Origin: Fluviirhizobium alvei
Lineage (GTDB): Bacteria > Pseudomonadota > Alphaproteobacteria > Rhizobiales > Rhizobiaceae
Length of the DNA stretch: 64,000 nt
Direction of reading: 5' to 3'
NCBI RefSeq assembly: GCF_030551875.1
Contig: NZ_JAUOZU010000002.1
Span: 62,001-126,000, forward strand
Part shown: positions 52,882 through 62,602 of the stretch, in pieces
Layout of the letters: every line of letters begins with the position of its first letter
How positions within the stretch are numbered: the stretch's first letter is position 1
Notes under the pieces: model-generated
Database searches by the model: none
What the model was told of the DNA's origin: nothing
Seen by the model: only the letters and a program-made list of their open reading frames with translations
Translations under genes and position numbers: made by a program

Positions 52882-55461
52882 TCAATGCCGCAGGGTGCGG
52901 CGCGGCGCCGGGCGTTTCTGGCCGAAGCGATGGAAGAGATGCTTGGCCGCTTCCGAGGCGGCGAGATAGAGCAGGGTGATGAGGCCGAGCCCCGCGATCA
53001 CCCAGACCGGCAGCGGCGTGAAGCCGAACCAGCCGGCGAAGGGCAGTGCCGGCAGGATGACGGCGATCAGGATCACGGCGGCTGTCAGCATCATCAGCAG
53101 CCGGCTTGGACGGCTCTGCCAGAAGGGGCGGGCGGTGCGCACCACCAGCACGATCAGCAGTTCGGTGATCAGGCTTTCGATGAACCAGGCGGTCTGGAAG
53201 GTCTGTTCGTTCGCTTTGACGATGAAGATCAGGAAGCCGAAGGTCAAAAAGTCGAAGGCCGAACTCACCAGCCCGAACAGCACCATGAAGCGGCGGATAT
53301 AGCCGATATCCCAGCGGCGCGGCTTGAGCGCATCTTCCGGATCGACATTGTCGGTCGAGATCGCCAGCGACGGCAGGTCGGAGAGGAAGTTGTTGAGCAG
53401 GATCTGCTTGGCAAGCAGCGGCAGGAACGGCAGGAACAGCGAGGCGAAGGCCATCGAGATCATGTTGCCGAAATTCGCCGAGGTGGTGATCGAGATATAT
53501 TTCATCGTGTTGGCGAAGGTCCGGCGCCCGTCATCCACCCCGCGCACCAGAACGCCGAGATCCTGTTTCAGCAGAATGATGTCGGCGGCCTCGCGGGCGA
53601 CATCAACCGCACCCTCGACCGAAATGCCGATATCGGCCTCATGCAGCGCCGGCGCGTCGTTGATCCCGTCGCCCATGTAACCCACCACATGGCCATGGCT
53701 TTTGAGCGCACGGATGATCCGCTCCTTCTGGTTTGGATCGATCTCGACGAAGAGGTCCGTGCGCGGCGCCTTGTGAAACAGCGCCTCCTTGCTCAGAAGC
53801 TGGATTTCGGCTCCGGTCAGGATATGGTCGGAAGCAAGCCCGATCTCGTTGGCGAGATGTTTGGCAACGTAACGGTTGTCGCCGGAAATGACCTTGATGG
53901 CGATGCCGCGCCGGTGGAGTTCGGCGAGCGTGTCGCGCATGCCCTCCTTGGGCGGATCGAAGAACAGCAGGAACCCTTCGAGCACCATTGCCTGCTCGTC
54001 ATCGTGGCTGAATTTGCCGTGCGAGGAGAACTGCCGGCTTGCGACCGCCAGCACCCGGAAGCCCTTTTCGCTCCAGGCGCGAAAGAGCACATCGATCGCC
54101 GCGCGCGCAGCCTCGTTGAGTGCCTGTTCGGCCCCGTTCTGGCGCAGCGTGGTGCAGCATTCCATCACCTGCGCCACCGCCCCCTTGGTGATCAGCGTCA
54201 CCGCCGTCTCGCCCGGCCTCCGCACCGCCACCGACAGCCGCTTGCGAATGAAGTCGTAGGGCACCTCATCGACCTTTTCCCAACCCTCGACGGATCCCTT
54301 TTCAGCAGCGATCGCCTCGTCGAGCGGATTGGCCATGCCCGATTGCAGCGTCGCATTGAGCCGCGCATAGACGAGAACCTGATCGGAAGCGGTGCCGCCG
54401 GCATCGAAGGCGCCGTCGAGATGAATCACGCCCTTGGTCAGCGTGCCGGTCTTGTCGGTGCAGAGCAGATCCATGCTGCCGAGATTTTCGATCGCCTCGA
54501 GCCTGCGGATGATGACGCCGTTTTCGGCCAGCTTGCGGGCGCCGCGCGACAGCGTCACCGAAATGATCGCCGGCAGCAGTTCCGGCGTCAGCCCGACTGC
54601 GAGCGCGAGCGAAAACAGCAGGGAATCGATCAGCGGCCGTTCGAGGAGAAGGTTGAAGGCGAAGACGACGATCACGATCGCCAGCATCACCTCGGTCATC
54701 AGATAGCCGAAGCGGCGGATGCCGCGGGCAAAATCGGTTTCCGGCACCTGATGTTCGATCGCCCCGGCAATGGCGGCGAATTCGGTCGTGTCGCCGGTAT
54801 GGACTGCCAGAACCTTTGCGGTGCCGCTGCGCACCGAGGTGCCAGTGAAGGTGACGTTGCTGCGCTTGCCGATCACGGCCTCGGCTTCCACCACGCCGGG
54901 GCTCTTGACGGCGGGGAAGGTTTCTCCGGTCAGCACCGCTTCCGAGACATTGAAATCGCTTGCGTCGAGAATGGCGCAATCGGCGGGAATGAGCGCGCCG
55001 GCGGATAGCATGACCACGTCGCCGGGCACGATCGTATCGGCATTGACCTCCTGCTCGCGTCCATCGCGGAGCACGGTCGCCTTGCGCGACAGCCGCTCGC
55101 GCAGCGCCTCCATGGCACGCGAGGCGCCATATTCCTGCGAGAAGCCGAGCAGACAGGAAACGACCACGATCATCATGATGATGATCGCCTCATGACTTTC
55201 GCCGACGCTGGCCGAGACGAGCGCGGCAAAGATCAGGATCAGCACCAGCGGGCTGCGAAACTGGGCGAGAAACAGTTTCAGCCCGCTATGCTCCTTGCGG
55301 TTGCCGATGCGGTTCGGTCCAAGAGCGGCAAGCCGTCGTGCAGCCTCCGCACTCTCGAGCCCGCCCGGACCGGATTTCAGTTCGGCAAGGAGGGCGGTCG
55401 CTGGCCGCGCCCAATAGGCATCCTTTGGCCGGTCCTCGGGCAGATGCGAAAGGCTGGGCAT
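52882..55461 (-). CDS. mgtA: Magnesium-translocating P-type ATPase
   Basis: 859-aa P-type (P3B) ATPase. LTGE at 177-180 (actuator), LTPELLP at 291-297 as in MgtA/MgtB, phosphorylated Asp336 in DKTGT, and MGDGINDAPAL in the hinge. It probably imports Mg2+ using ATP. The N-terminus lacks extra metal-binding domains. It lies only 39 bp after the adhesin-like membrane-protein gene on the same strand. No mgtA-type leader could be fitted in that 39-bp gap, so a riboswitch would have to lie farther upstream. Confidence 0.92.
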   Translation of the reverse strand: MPSLSHLPEDRPKDAYWARPATALLAELKSGPGGLESAEAARRLAALGPNRIGNRKEHSGLKLFLAQFRSPLVLILIFAALVSASVGESHEAIIIMMIVVVSCLLGFSQEYGASRAMEALRERLSRKATVLRDGREQEVNADTIVPGDVVMLSAGALIPADCAILDASDFNVSEAVLTGETFPAVKSPGVVEAEAVIGKRSNVTFTGTSVRSGTAKVLAVHTGDTTEFAAIAGAIEHQVPETDFARGIRRFGYLMTEVMLAIVIVVFAFNLLLERPLIDSLLFSLALAVGLTPELLPAIISVTLSRGARKLAENGVIIRRLEAIENLGSMDLLCTDKTGTLTKGVIHLDGAFDAGGTASDQVLVYARLNATLQSGMANPLDEAIAAEKGSVEGWEKVDEVPYDFIRKRLSVAVRRPGETAVTLITKGAVAQVMECCTTLRQNGAEQALNEAARAAIDVLFRAWSEKGFRVLAVASRQFSSHGKFSHDDEQAMVLEGFLLFFDPPKEGMRDTLAELHRRGIAIKVISGDNRYVAKHLANEIGLASDHILTGAEIQLLSKEALFHKAPRTDLFVEIDPNQKERIIRALKSHGHVVGYMGDGINDAPALHEADIGISVEGAVDVAREAADIILLKQDLGVLVRGVDDGRRTFANTMKYISITTSANFGNMISMAFASLFLPFLPLLAKQILLNNFLSDLPSLAISTDNVDPEDALKPRRWDIGYIRRFMVLFGLVSSAFDFLTFGFLIFIVKANEQTFQTAWFIESLITELLIVLVVRTARPFWQSRPSRLLMMLTAAVILIAVILPALPFAGWFGFTPLPVWVIAGLGLITLLYLAASEAAKHLFHRFGQKRPAPRRTLRH

Positions 55462-55482
55462 GTCCTGAAATCCTGAAATGAA

Positions 55483-55492
55483 TGACTAGTCA
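55483..55492. promoter_or_regulatory. 10-bp palindrome before mgtA
   Basis: TGACTAGTCA, a perfect palindrome, in the 39-bp gap between mgtA and the gene upstream of it. Could be an operator; short enough to be chance. Confidence 0.25.
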
Positions 55493-55500
55493 CAAATATT

Positions 55501-56697
55501 CTAGATGCCGTCGCCCTCGGATTCGAGGACGGCCGAAGGCGAGGGAGCTGCTTTGCGGGCGAGGAAACGACCGATCGCATATTGCGCGATGCCCCCCATG
55601 CCGAACAGCACGGCGAGCAGATTGACCAGCCAGCCGACGAAGGGAATGAAGTTGAGGAGCGCAAAGACGATGAGGCCGATCGCCAGCACAAGAAGCCGGA
55701 CCGGAATGGTCGGTTGCGCCGGCTTGGCGAGCACCTTCGCCATCTGCCAGCTCACAGCATAGACGCCGATCAGGTAGCCGCCGGTCCAGAACAAGAGGAT
55801 GGCGAGCAGGATGAACGGGATCAGGGGAATGCCGATCAGCGTCATGGCGACCAGTGGCACGAGCCCGATCAGTGCGGCCAGTCCGAGAATGCCGAAGCCG
55901 ATGGCCTTGCCCGGTTCGCGAATGGCCGCCTCGCGCAGCTGATCGGTGAAGCGCGGCGAAAAATGCATGAACAGCCAGCCCAGCCCGACCAGGAAGGCGA
56001 GCGTGAAGACAAAGCCGAACAGGATGCCGAAGAAGGAGGGCCAGAGGTTGGGAATGGTCTGCCCGACGCCCTCGGTGACCACGGAGACCTGGCTCGGATG
56101 TTCGAGTTTGGTGAAGGACACCCGCTCGGGCGCAATCACCGTTGCGGGAATGGCAATCGGTTCCGGTGCCGAATAGCTGAGCTTGCCGTCGATCCGGGCA
56201 TGGGGGCCGAAGGTTAGGGTGCCGGCGGTCAGTTGCGCATCGCCGCTTATGGCAGCATCGAGCGTCAGGTCGCCGGCAGCGGCCAGCAGGCTCCCCGCCA
56301 CCGGCGCATCGACGACGATTGTGCCGCCGACAAGCCGGGCATTGCCGCCGACACTGGCCGCCTTCGACAGACGGATGTTGGCGCCGCTTGCCGACAGGTC
56401 CTCACCCACCGGCGCGCTGACCTTGACCGAAAAGCCGAGCGCATAGAGATCCGCACCGATCGGGGCGCCGATATCGACATCGAAACCGGTGGCATGGGCA
56501 TCCTTGCCGACCTCGGCATCGACCACCACCGAAAAGCCGGCGAGCAACGCATCGCGGCCCGCTTCCTGGTCGAGTGTCGGGTCGGTCCCGGCGAGATAGG
56601 CATCCTGGCCGAAGGTGAAGGCCTCTTCGGCGATCGCCGGCCCTGTCACGAAGCTGACAGAAGCGGCAACGAGTATGGCGGCGAGTGACAGGCGCAT
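55501..56697 (-). CDS. Exported bactofilin-like/membrane protein
   Basis: 398 aa. A signal peptide covers residues 1-24 (AIA|E). Residues ~35-200 are repeated short strands (DLYALGFSVKVSAPVGEDLS; NARLVGGTIVVDAPVAGSLL) suggesting a beta-helix like bactofilin-type proteins. Residues ~230-390 contain four to five membrane helices. The ATG at 56697 is preceded by GGAGG; the longer open frame upstream overlaps the opposite-strand gene and is rejected. It is divergent from the ligase-GNAT gene. Function is unknown; an envelope role is likely. Confidence 0.8.
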   Translation of the reverse strand: MRLSLAAILVAASVSFVTGPAIAEEAFTFGQDAYLAGTDPTLDQEAGRDALLAGFSVVVDAEVGKDAHATGFDVDIGAPIGADLYALGFSVKVSAPVGEDLSASGANIRLSKAASVGGNARLVGGTIVVDAPVAGSLLAAAGDLTLDAAISGDAQLTAGTLTFGPHARIDGKLSYSAPEPIAIPATVIAPERVSFTKLEHPSQVSVVTEGVGQTIPNLWPSFFGILFGFVFTLAFLVGLGWLFMHFSPRFTDQLREAAIREPGKAIGFGILGLAALIGLVPLVAMTLIGIPLIPFILLAILLFWTGGYLIGVYAVSWQMAKVLAKPAQPTIPVRLLVLAIGLIVFALLNFIPFVGWLVNLLAVLFGMGGIAQYAIGRFLARKAAPSPSAVLESEGDGI

Positions 56698-56853
56698 CGG
56701 AACCTCCGGAATGAGGGGCTGGCATCTCGGTTTTCCGGCATTGTTATGCCGGCTTGCTGTCTGCATGATGACAGGCGCGCGCGCCCTGACATTGATCAGT
56801 GTCAAGGGCAAGCGCCGACGAGGCAGGCATGAAGGGCGAAAAAGGATGAAAAC

Positions 56854-59538
56854 ATGACGGTCAGAAATCTCGAATATGCCATCAATCCCCGTTCGGTCGC
56901 CATCATCGGCGCCTCTGCCCGCGAAGGCTCGGTCGGCGCCATGGTTCTGAGGAACATCATCGATGGCGGTTTTGAAGGCGAAATCTATCCGGTCAATCCC
57001 AAATATCCCGCCCTTTCCGGCAAGCCCTGCTATCCGTCGATCGCCGCTCTTCCGGAAGCGCCCGATTTTGCCGTCATCGTCACGCCGCCGAAAGCGGTGC
57101 CCGAAGTCGTCGCCGAACTCGGTGAGCGTGGTTGCCGCGCCGCCGTCGTCATCACCGCCGGTCTGACCAAGGCCAACGGCCTCAAGCAGGCCATGCTCGA
57201 TGCCGCCAAGCCGCATCTCTTCCGCATCATCGGGCCCAACACGGTCGGTTTCATCCTGCCACCGCAGAAACTGAATGCTTCCTTCTCCCACATGCCGGCC
57301 CGGCCGGGCCGGATCGCGCTCCTGTCGCAATCGGGCGCTATCGTCACCTCGCTGATCGATTGGGCCGCCGACAAGGAGATCGGCTTTTCCAAGATCGTCT
57401 CGCTCGGCGACATGGCTGATGTCGATGTCGCCGACATGCTCGACATGCTGGCGGGCGATACCGAAACCAGCGCCATTGTCATGTATCTCGAATCGATCCC
57501 GCATCCGCGCAAGTTCATGTCGGCGGCGCGGGCAGCCGCGCGCGTCAAGCCTGTCATCGCCATCAAGCCCGGCCGTCATGCCGCCGCCGCTGCGGCCGCC
57601 GCCACCCATACCGGTGCGCTGTCGGGTGCCGACCGCGTGGTCGATGCCGCGCTGAGACGGGCCGGTATCCTGCGCGTGAAGGAACTTGACGAACTGTTCG
57701 TGGCCACCGAAACCGTCGCCCGCTTTGCGCCGGTGGCGCGGGCGCGCACGGCCATCGTCACCAATGGCGGCGGCGCCGGCGTGCTCGCCGTCGACCGGCT
57801 GATGGACTGGAAGGGCGAACTGGCGCCGATCTCACCCGAAACCATCGCCGCCCTCGACGCGCAGCTGCCGGACAACTGGTCTCGCGCCAACCCGCTCGAC
57901 ATCATCGGCGACGCGCCGCCCGAACGCTACCGCGCCGCCGTCGAGGCAGCGGCAGCCGATCCCGGCAGCGATGTCGTGCTGGTGATGAATTGCCCCACCG
58001 CCCTTGCGTCCCCGGTCGAGGCTGCGCGCGAAGTGGCAGCGCTCGCAAAGAAAGGCGCCATCAACGGCAAGCCGGTGCTGGCCTGCTGGCTCGGCGAGCA
58101 TACCGCCAAGGAAGGGCGCCATCTCCTGCAGGAGGCAGGCATCGCCTCCTATGAAACACCATCGAAGGCCGCCGATGCCATCGCCTATCTGTCGGACTGG
58201 TCACGCGCCCAACAGCAGCTGATGCGGGTTCCCAAGAGCATCATGGAAGAACATGAAAGCGCCTTTCAGGTGGTGCGCGATCTTCTGCGCCTCGCCGCCG
58301 CCGAAGGCCGCACGATGTTGACCGAGCCGGAAGCCAAGGCGGCGATTGCCGCCTATGGCATCGCGGTACCCGAGACGGCGGTAGCAACGACGCCCGCCGA
58401 AGCCGGGACGATCGCGGCCAGCCTACTCGAAAAGAATGCCCGCATCGCTGTCAAGCTCATGAGCCGTACCCTCACGCACAAATCCGATGTTGGCGGCGTC
58501 GTGCTCAATATCGCCACGGCTGAAGCGGCGCGCCAGGCCTGCGAAGGCATCCGCGACCGGCTTTCAGCACTCGGCAAGGAAGCCGAGATCGACGGCTATT
58601 CGGTGCAGGCCATGGTCATCCGACCGAAAGCCCACGAACTCATTCTCGGCACCAGCCGCGATCCGATCTTCGGCCCGATCATGCTGTTCGGCGCCGGTGG
58701 CACGGCTGTGGAGGTGATGGACGATACGGCCATCGGCCTGCCGCCGATCGATGACGTGCTCGCGGGCGATCTCATCGACCAGACCCGCATCGGTCGCCTG
58801 CTGGCCGGATACCGCGACCGGCCGCCGGCAGACCGGGCGGGTATCATCGCGGCGCTGACGGCGCTGTCGCGCATGCTGGTCGATTTTCCCGCCATCCGCG
58901 GCCTCGACATCAATCCGCTTCTCGCCGACCAGACCGGCGTCATCGCGCTCGATGCCCGCATCGAGATCGACCCGGCCCGTGTCGAGGAGAAGGGCCCCAA
59001 TCCCGATCTCGCCATCCGCCCCTATCCGTCGGGCTGGGAGAGCGATATCGACCTTACGGGCCATTCCTACCATATCCGGCCGATCCAGCCGTCGGATGTC
59101 GAACTCTATCCGGATTTCCTCGCCCGCGTTTCGCCGGAGGATATCCGCCTGCGCTTCCTCACGCCGCGCAAGAGTTTCCCCGACCAGATGCTGAAGCGCC
59201 TGACCCAGCTCGATTACGATCGTGAGATCGCCTTCGTCGCGCTGACTAAGGAAAGTGGCGAACTGGCCGGCATCGGTCGCCTCAATGCCGATCCCGATCA
59301 CGAAGTGGCCGAATATGCGCTTCTGGTGCGCACGGATCTGCAGGGCCACGGGCTCGGCTGGGCGCTGCTCAAGCAGCTGGTCGACTATGCCGTCAAGGAA
59401 GGATTGCGGCGGATCGAAGGGCTGATCCTCGCCGAAAATGTGCGCATGCTGGCCATGTGCGAGGAGTTCGGCTTCCAGATCCGGCCGCATCCCCAGGATC
59501 CGACGACCCGCATTGCAACCCTCGATCTCAAGCTTTGA
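56854..59538 (+). CDS. ADP-forming acyl-CoA ligase fused to GNAT acetyltransferase
   Basis: 894-aa fusion. Residues ~5-140 are a CoA-binding Rossmann domain (VAIIGASAREGSVGAMVLRN), ~150-460 the succinyl-CoA-ligase-like part (LLSQSGAIVTSLIDWAADKE; THTGALSGADRVVDAAL, with the probable phosphorylated His), ~485-710 an ATP-grasp domain, and ~730-894 a GNAT acetyltransferase (LLVRTDLQGHGLGWALLKQL). It resembles the Pat/PatZ protein acetyltransferases, which acetylate lysines of acyl-CoA synthetases and others. Whether the ligase half is active cannot be judged. RBS AAAGGATG. Confidence 0.92.
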   Translation: MTVRNLEYAINPRSVAIIGASAREGSVGAMVLRNIIDGGFEGEIYPVNPKYPALSGKPCYPSIAALPEAPDFAVIVTPPKAVPEVVAELGERGCRAAVVITAGLTKANGLKQAMLDAAKPHLFRIIGPNTVGFILPPQKLNASFSHMPARPGRIALLSQSGAIVTSLIDWAADKEIGFSKIVSLGDMADVDVADMLDMLAGDTETSAIVMYLESIPHPRKFMSAARAAARVKPVIAIKPGRHAAAAAAAATHTGALSGADRVVDAALRRAGILRVKELDELFVATETVARFAPVARARTAIVTNGGGAGVLAVDRLMDWKGELAPISPETIAALDAQLPDNWSRANPLDIIGDAPPERYRAAVEAAAADPGSDVVLVMNCPTALASPVEAAREVAALAKKGAINGKPVLACWLGEHTAKEGRHLLQEAGIASYETPSKAADAIAYLSDWSRAQQQLMRVPKSIMEEHESAFQVVRDLLRLAAAEGRTMLTEPEAKAAIAAYGIAVPETAVATTPAEAGTIAASLLEKNARIAVKLMSRTLTHKSDVGGVVLNIATAEAARQACEGIRDRLSALGKEAEIDGYSVQAMVIRPKAHELILGTSRDPIFGPIMLFGAGGTAVEVMDDTAIGLPPIDDVLAGDLIDQTRIGRLLAGYRDRPPADRAGIIAALTALSRMLVDFPAIRGLDINPLLADQTGVIALDARIEIDPARVEEKGPNPDLAIRPYPSGWESDIDLTGHSYHIRPIQPSDVELYPDFLARVSPEDIRLRFLTPRKSFPDQMLKRLTQLDYDREIAFVALTKESGELAGIGRLNADPDHEVAEYALLVRTDLQGHGLGWALLKQLVDYAVKEGLRRIEGLILAENVRMLAMCEEFGFQIRPHPQDPTTRIATLDLKL

Positions 59539-59718
59539 GACGAGCGGCCCTGCAGTTAGCGGAATATTCACCCTGAACCCGCACGATTGCACGTGGCGGG
59601 TTCATGGGCAGCGACATCGGTTGCAAGCTGAAACATTACCATCAGGGTCTTGTTTTAGCCATGGAAGCCTGCCACATCAGGCGGTGGTCAATTCCGGCCG
59701 CCGCAAACGGGTCGTGCG

Positions 59719-60075
59719 ATGCGCAGTCTCTATCTCCTGCTTGGATGGTTTTTCGTCGGTCTCGGCGTTGTCGGCATCGTGCTGCCGGTTCTGCCCACCA
59801 CGCCATTCATTCTGGTGGCGGCCGGCTTCTTCGCCAAGGGCTCGCCGCGTGCCGAGCGCTGGCTTATGGAACATCCCGTCTTCGGCGAACCGCTCGCCGC
59901 CTGGCGCGAGCGCGGCGCCATTCCCACCTATGCCAAGGTGCTGGCCGTCTCCATGATGTCGCTGAGTTTCGGCGCCATCCTTCTGGGTGGTGTCATGCCG
60001 CTCTGGGCAACGATCATTCTGGGCGGCCTGCTGCTCGCCTGCGCCTTCTATGTCATCAGCCGCCCGGCGGCGTGA
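59719..60075 (+). CDS. DUF454 (YbaN) family membrane protein
   Basis: 118-aa inner-membrane protein. Hydrophobic segments at ~3-40 and ~75-115. The family signature GWFFVGLGVVGIVLPVLPTT followed by PFILVAAGFFAKGSPR is clear. YbaN function is not established. It follows the ligase-GNAT gene by 180 bp. Confidence 0.88.
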   Translation: MRSLYLLLGWFFVGLGVVGIVLPVLPTTPFILVAAGFFAKGSPRAERWLMEHPVFGEPLAAWRERGAIPTYAKVLAVSMMSLSFGAILLGGVMPLWATIILGGLLLACAFYVISRPAA

Positions 60076-60220
60076 AACGAGCCTGCTGGCAGTCTATCTG
60101 TGCATAGCATCGATGGCGCCGCTCTCGGGCAAGACATCGCGCAGCTCCCGTCTGCGATAGGATGTTGAGGGCGGGTGTCTCGACCTTGTTCTCAGAGCCT
60201 TGTAACCATATCCTTGGCGA

Positions 60221-60487
60221 ATGACCGTAACCCTGCTCGACCTGCCAGACGGATGGTGCTCACTGGAGTTCGACCCTTCGGATATTCCATCCTTGGCGTC
60301 GGCCATTCGCAATCGCTATGGCGTGCCCAAGCAGGAAGAGCATCCGACCTATATCCGCTACTGGTTCGGTGGCTGCAGTTTCGTCTATTATAACCAATGG
60401 GACGACCCTTGCCTGATTTCCAATTCGGCGGAGGGCACTGCCATCCTCAAGATCATCCATGATGCGCTGAACAGCCCGGCCGAATAA
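60221..60487 (+). CDS. Small hypothetical protein
   Basis: 88 aa, with no recognised domain; contains several aromatic residues (YIRYWFGGCSFVYYNQW) and is probably soluble. Codon use is compatible with coding. No obvious operon partner. Confidence 0.55.
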   Translation: MTVTLLDLPDGWCSLEFDPSDIPSLASAIRNRYGVPKQEEHPTYIRYWFGGCSFVYYNQWDDPCLISNSAEGTAILKIIHDALNSPAE

Positions 60488-60712
60488 AGCGCTCGCCGTG
60501 ATCGGGTGAAACAGCGTCGGAGCTTCCGTTCCCGTCATCACGGATGCCAAATGTCGACGGACCCGTAATCCGGCCGATTCCCGGAGCGCCTGGAAACGCC
60601 TCCCATTGGCATCCCCATGAAAAATCCATCCTGTCTTGATTTGGGCACGGTCCGATGGCAGGAACGCCAGGCGCATCCTGGATGCGGAAGGTGTAGGGAT
60701 CTGGGGTGTGTG

Positions 60713-61825
60713 ATGATCGGTGGAAACGGGACTTTGCCGGCGCTGCGGCTTCTTTTGCTTCTCGCTCTCCTGCCTTTGCTGCCCGCCTGCGCCTCGCGGC
60801 TGGGGCCGGAAGCGCTCGCGACCGTCAGACCGGAGCCGGGCCAGAAGCAGGTTGGTGTCTATGTCGTCACCACGCGCACCCGGCTTGATGGCCATTCGAA
60901 CGCCTTCGACACCGGAAAATCGCTCGACAGCAATTTCGCCGCCTATACGATTTCCGTGCCGCCGGGTCACAAGCCTGCGCAGGTCGAGTGGAAAAGCGGC
61001 AAGCCCAACCCGGAAAAATCCTTCACAGTCGCAGCCCAGCAGTCCTTGAGCCGCGAGCAGTTCCGCAAGGATATGGCACGTCAGAAGCTGGTCGGCGTCT
61101 TCGTGCATGGCTACAATTTCAACTTCCAGGAATCGCTCTTCCGCATGGCGCAGATGACGGCGGATGCCGATCTTCCCGGAACGCCGATCCTGTTCTCCTG
61201 GCCCTCGCAGGGTGCGCTCGCCGGCTATGTCGCCGACAAGGAAGCCGCCACCTATTCGCGCGATTACCTCGCCGATCTGCTCATCGATCTGACCAGGGGC
61301 CGCGGCCGTGGCGAGGTGGTGGTGATGGCCCATTCGATGGGCGGCTGGCTGACGGTGGAAACGCTGCGGCAGTTGCGTCTGCAGGGGCGTGACGATGTAT
61401 TGTCGCGGCTCACGGTCATTCTAGCGGCACCCGATATCGATGCCGATGTCTTCCGCACCCAGATCGCGGTGATCGGCCGCATGGATCCGCCGATGACGAT
61501 CCTGACCTCGAGCGACGACCGGGCGCTGCTCGCCGCCCGTTACATCAATGCCTCGACCCAGCGCATCGGCGCTCTCAATGTTGCCGATCCGGCCGTGCGC
61601 GAGGCGGCAGTCAGGGCCGGCATCCAGCTCATCGATATTTCCGGGGTCGACAATCCCGATGACAGCAACCATAACCGCTATGCCTCGATGGGCCAGCTCT
61701 ATCCGGCGCTGGTCGCCTCCAACCGCAAGGCGTCGCTGGGGCAGGCGGGTGCCTTCGTCTTCGATGCGGCGGGCAGGACCATTTCGAGCCCGTTCCGCAT
61801 CGTCTCCAACGTTCTGTCGCGATAG
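60713..61825 (+). CDS. Lipoprotein alpha/beta hydrolase (DUF900)
   Basis: 370 aa. The N-terminus has a lipoprotein signal: hydrophobic stretch, then LLPAC with Cys26 as the lipidated residue. The domain shows the DUF900 pattern VGVFVHGYNFNFQESLFRMA, an oxyanion/catalytic region VVVMAHSMGGWLTVETLR with the nucleophile Ser, and AAPDIDADVF. Substrate is unknown; esterase or lipase activity is likely. The start at 60713 gives the lipoprotein signal; the upstream frame is rejected. Confidence 0.85.
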   Translation: MIGGNGTLPALRLLLLLALLPLLPACASRLGPEALATVRPEPGQKQVGVYVVTTRTRLDGHSNAFDTGKSLDSNFAAYTISVPPGHKPAQVEWKSGKPNPEKSFTVAAQQSLSREQFRKDMARQKLVGVFVHGYNFNFQESLFRMAQMTADADLPGTPILFSWPSQGALAGYVADKEAATYSRDYLADLLIDLTRGRGRGEVVVMAHSMGGWLTVETLRQLRLQGRDDVLSRLTVILAAPDIDADVFRTQIAVIGRMDPPMTILTSSDDRALLAARYINASTQRIGALNVADPAVREAAVRAGIQLIDISGVDNPDDSNHNRYASMGQLYPALVASNRKASLGQAGAFVFDAAGRTISSPFRIVSNVLSR

Positions 61826-61830
61826 CCTGG

Positions 61831-62601
61831 TCAGAAAGCGGTCAGGCCGCCATCGACGTGCAGGGTCTGGCCGGTCATGAAACTGTTGGCCGGGTTGGCG
61901 GCAAACATCACGGCTGTCACCACTTCCTCGACCTCGGCGAGCCGGCGCATCGGAATGCCGCGCACGAGATCGGTCGCATTGTCGTCGCCATCGTCGAGAA
62001 TGTTCTGAACCATCGCCGTGCGGGCAAAGGACGGGCAGATGGCATTGATGCGGATGCCGCGCCGCGCATATTCGATCGATGCCGACCGGGTGAGGCCGAC
62101 GACCGCATGTTTGGAGGCGGCATAGATCGAACCGCCCGGCGCCCCGACCACGCCGGCCACCGATGCCATGTTGATGATGACGCCGCCCTTGCCGCCCGCG
62201 CGGAACTGCGCCTCCATCACCGGCAACTGCGCCTTCATCGCATAGAAGACACCGAGCGTATTGACCGCAATCACCAGCCGCGCCTCATCGGAATCGATCT
62301 CGGCCAGCTTGGTCGGACGGTAAGCGATGCCGGCATTGTTGAAGGCGATGTCGAGCCGGCCGAACCGGTCGAGCGCCAGCTTGACGAGCGCTTCCGACAA
62401 GACCTCGTCCTCGATCCGCCCGGCCAGCGTCGCCACCCGGTCAGCTGAAAATTCGCCTGCGAGAGCGGCAAGCGCCTCTTCATTGAGATCGGACAGCACG
62501 AGATTGGCGCCCTCGGCATAGAAACGTCGGGCGCTGGCCGCGCCGAAGCCGCCTGAGGCGCCGGTAACCAGCACGGTCGTTCCCGAATGGGTTCCGCTCA
62601 T
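61831..62601 (-). CDS. Short-chain dehydrogenase/reductase
   Basis: 256-aa classical SDR. TGASGGFG at ~13-20 binds NAD(P), NNAG is at ~91-94, catalytic YAASK is at ~158-162, and the C-terminus HVDGGLTAF is typical. The stop of the upstream phosphotransferase gene is one base before its start, so they are co-transcribed. The substrate is probably an acyl-CoA-type or ketone intermediate, inferred from the neighbours. Confidence 0.92.
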   Translation of the reverse strand: MSGTHSGTTVLVTGASGGFGAASARRFYAEGANLVLSDLNEEALAALAGEFSADRVATLAGRIEDEVLSEALVKLALDRFGRLDIAFNNAGIAYRPTKLAEIDSDEARLVIAVNTLGVFYAMKAQLPVMEAQFRAGGKGGVIINMASVAGVVGAPGGSIYAASKHAVVGLTRSASIEYARRGIRINAICPSFARTAMVQNILDDGDDNATDLVRGIPMRRLAEVEEVVTAVMFAANPANSFMTGQTLHVDGGLTAF

Positions 62602-62602
62602 C

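Noticed and set aside
52885-55008. 707-aa plus-strand ORF opposite mgtA
   Set aside because: Entirely antisense to mgtA, which has all P-type ATPase motifs; its composition is charged and repetitive with no domain.
56698-57609. Extension of the bactofilin-like protein to 702 aa
   Set aside because: The extra part is antisense to the ligase-GNAT gene, and a signal peptide with GGAGG begins at 56697.
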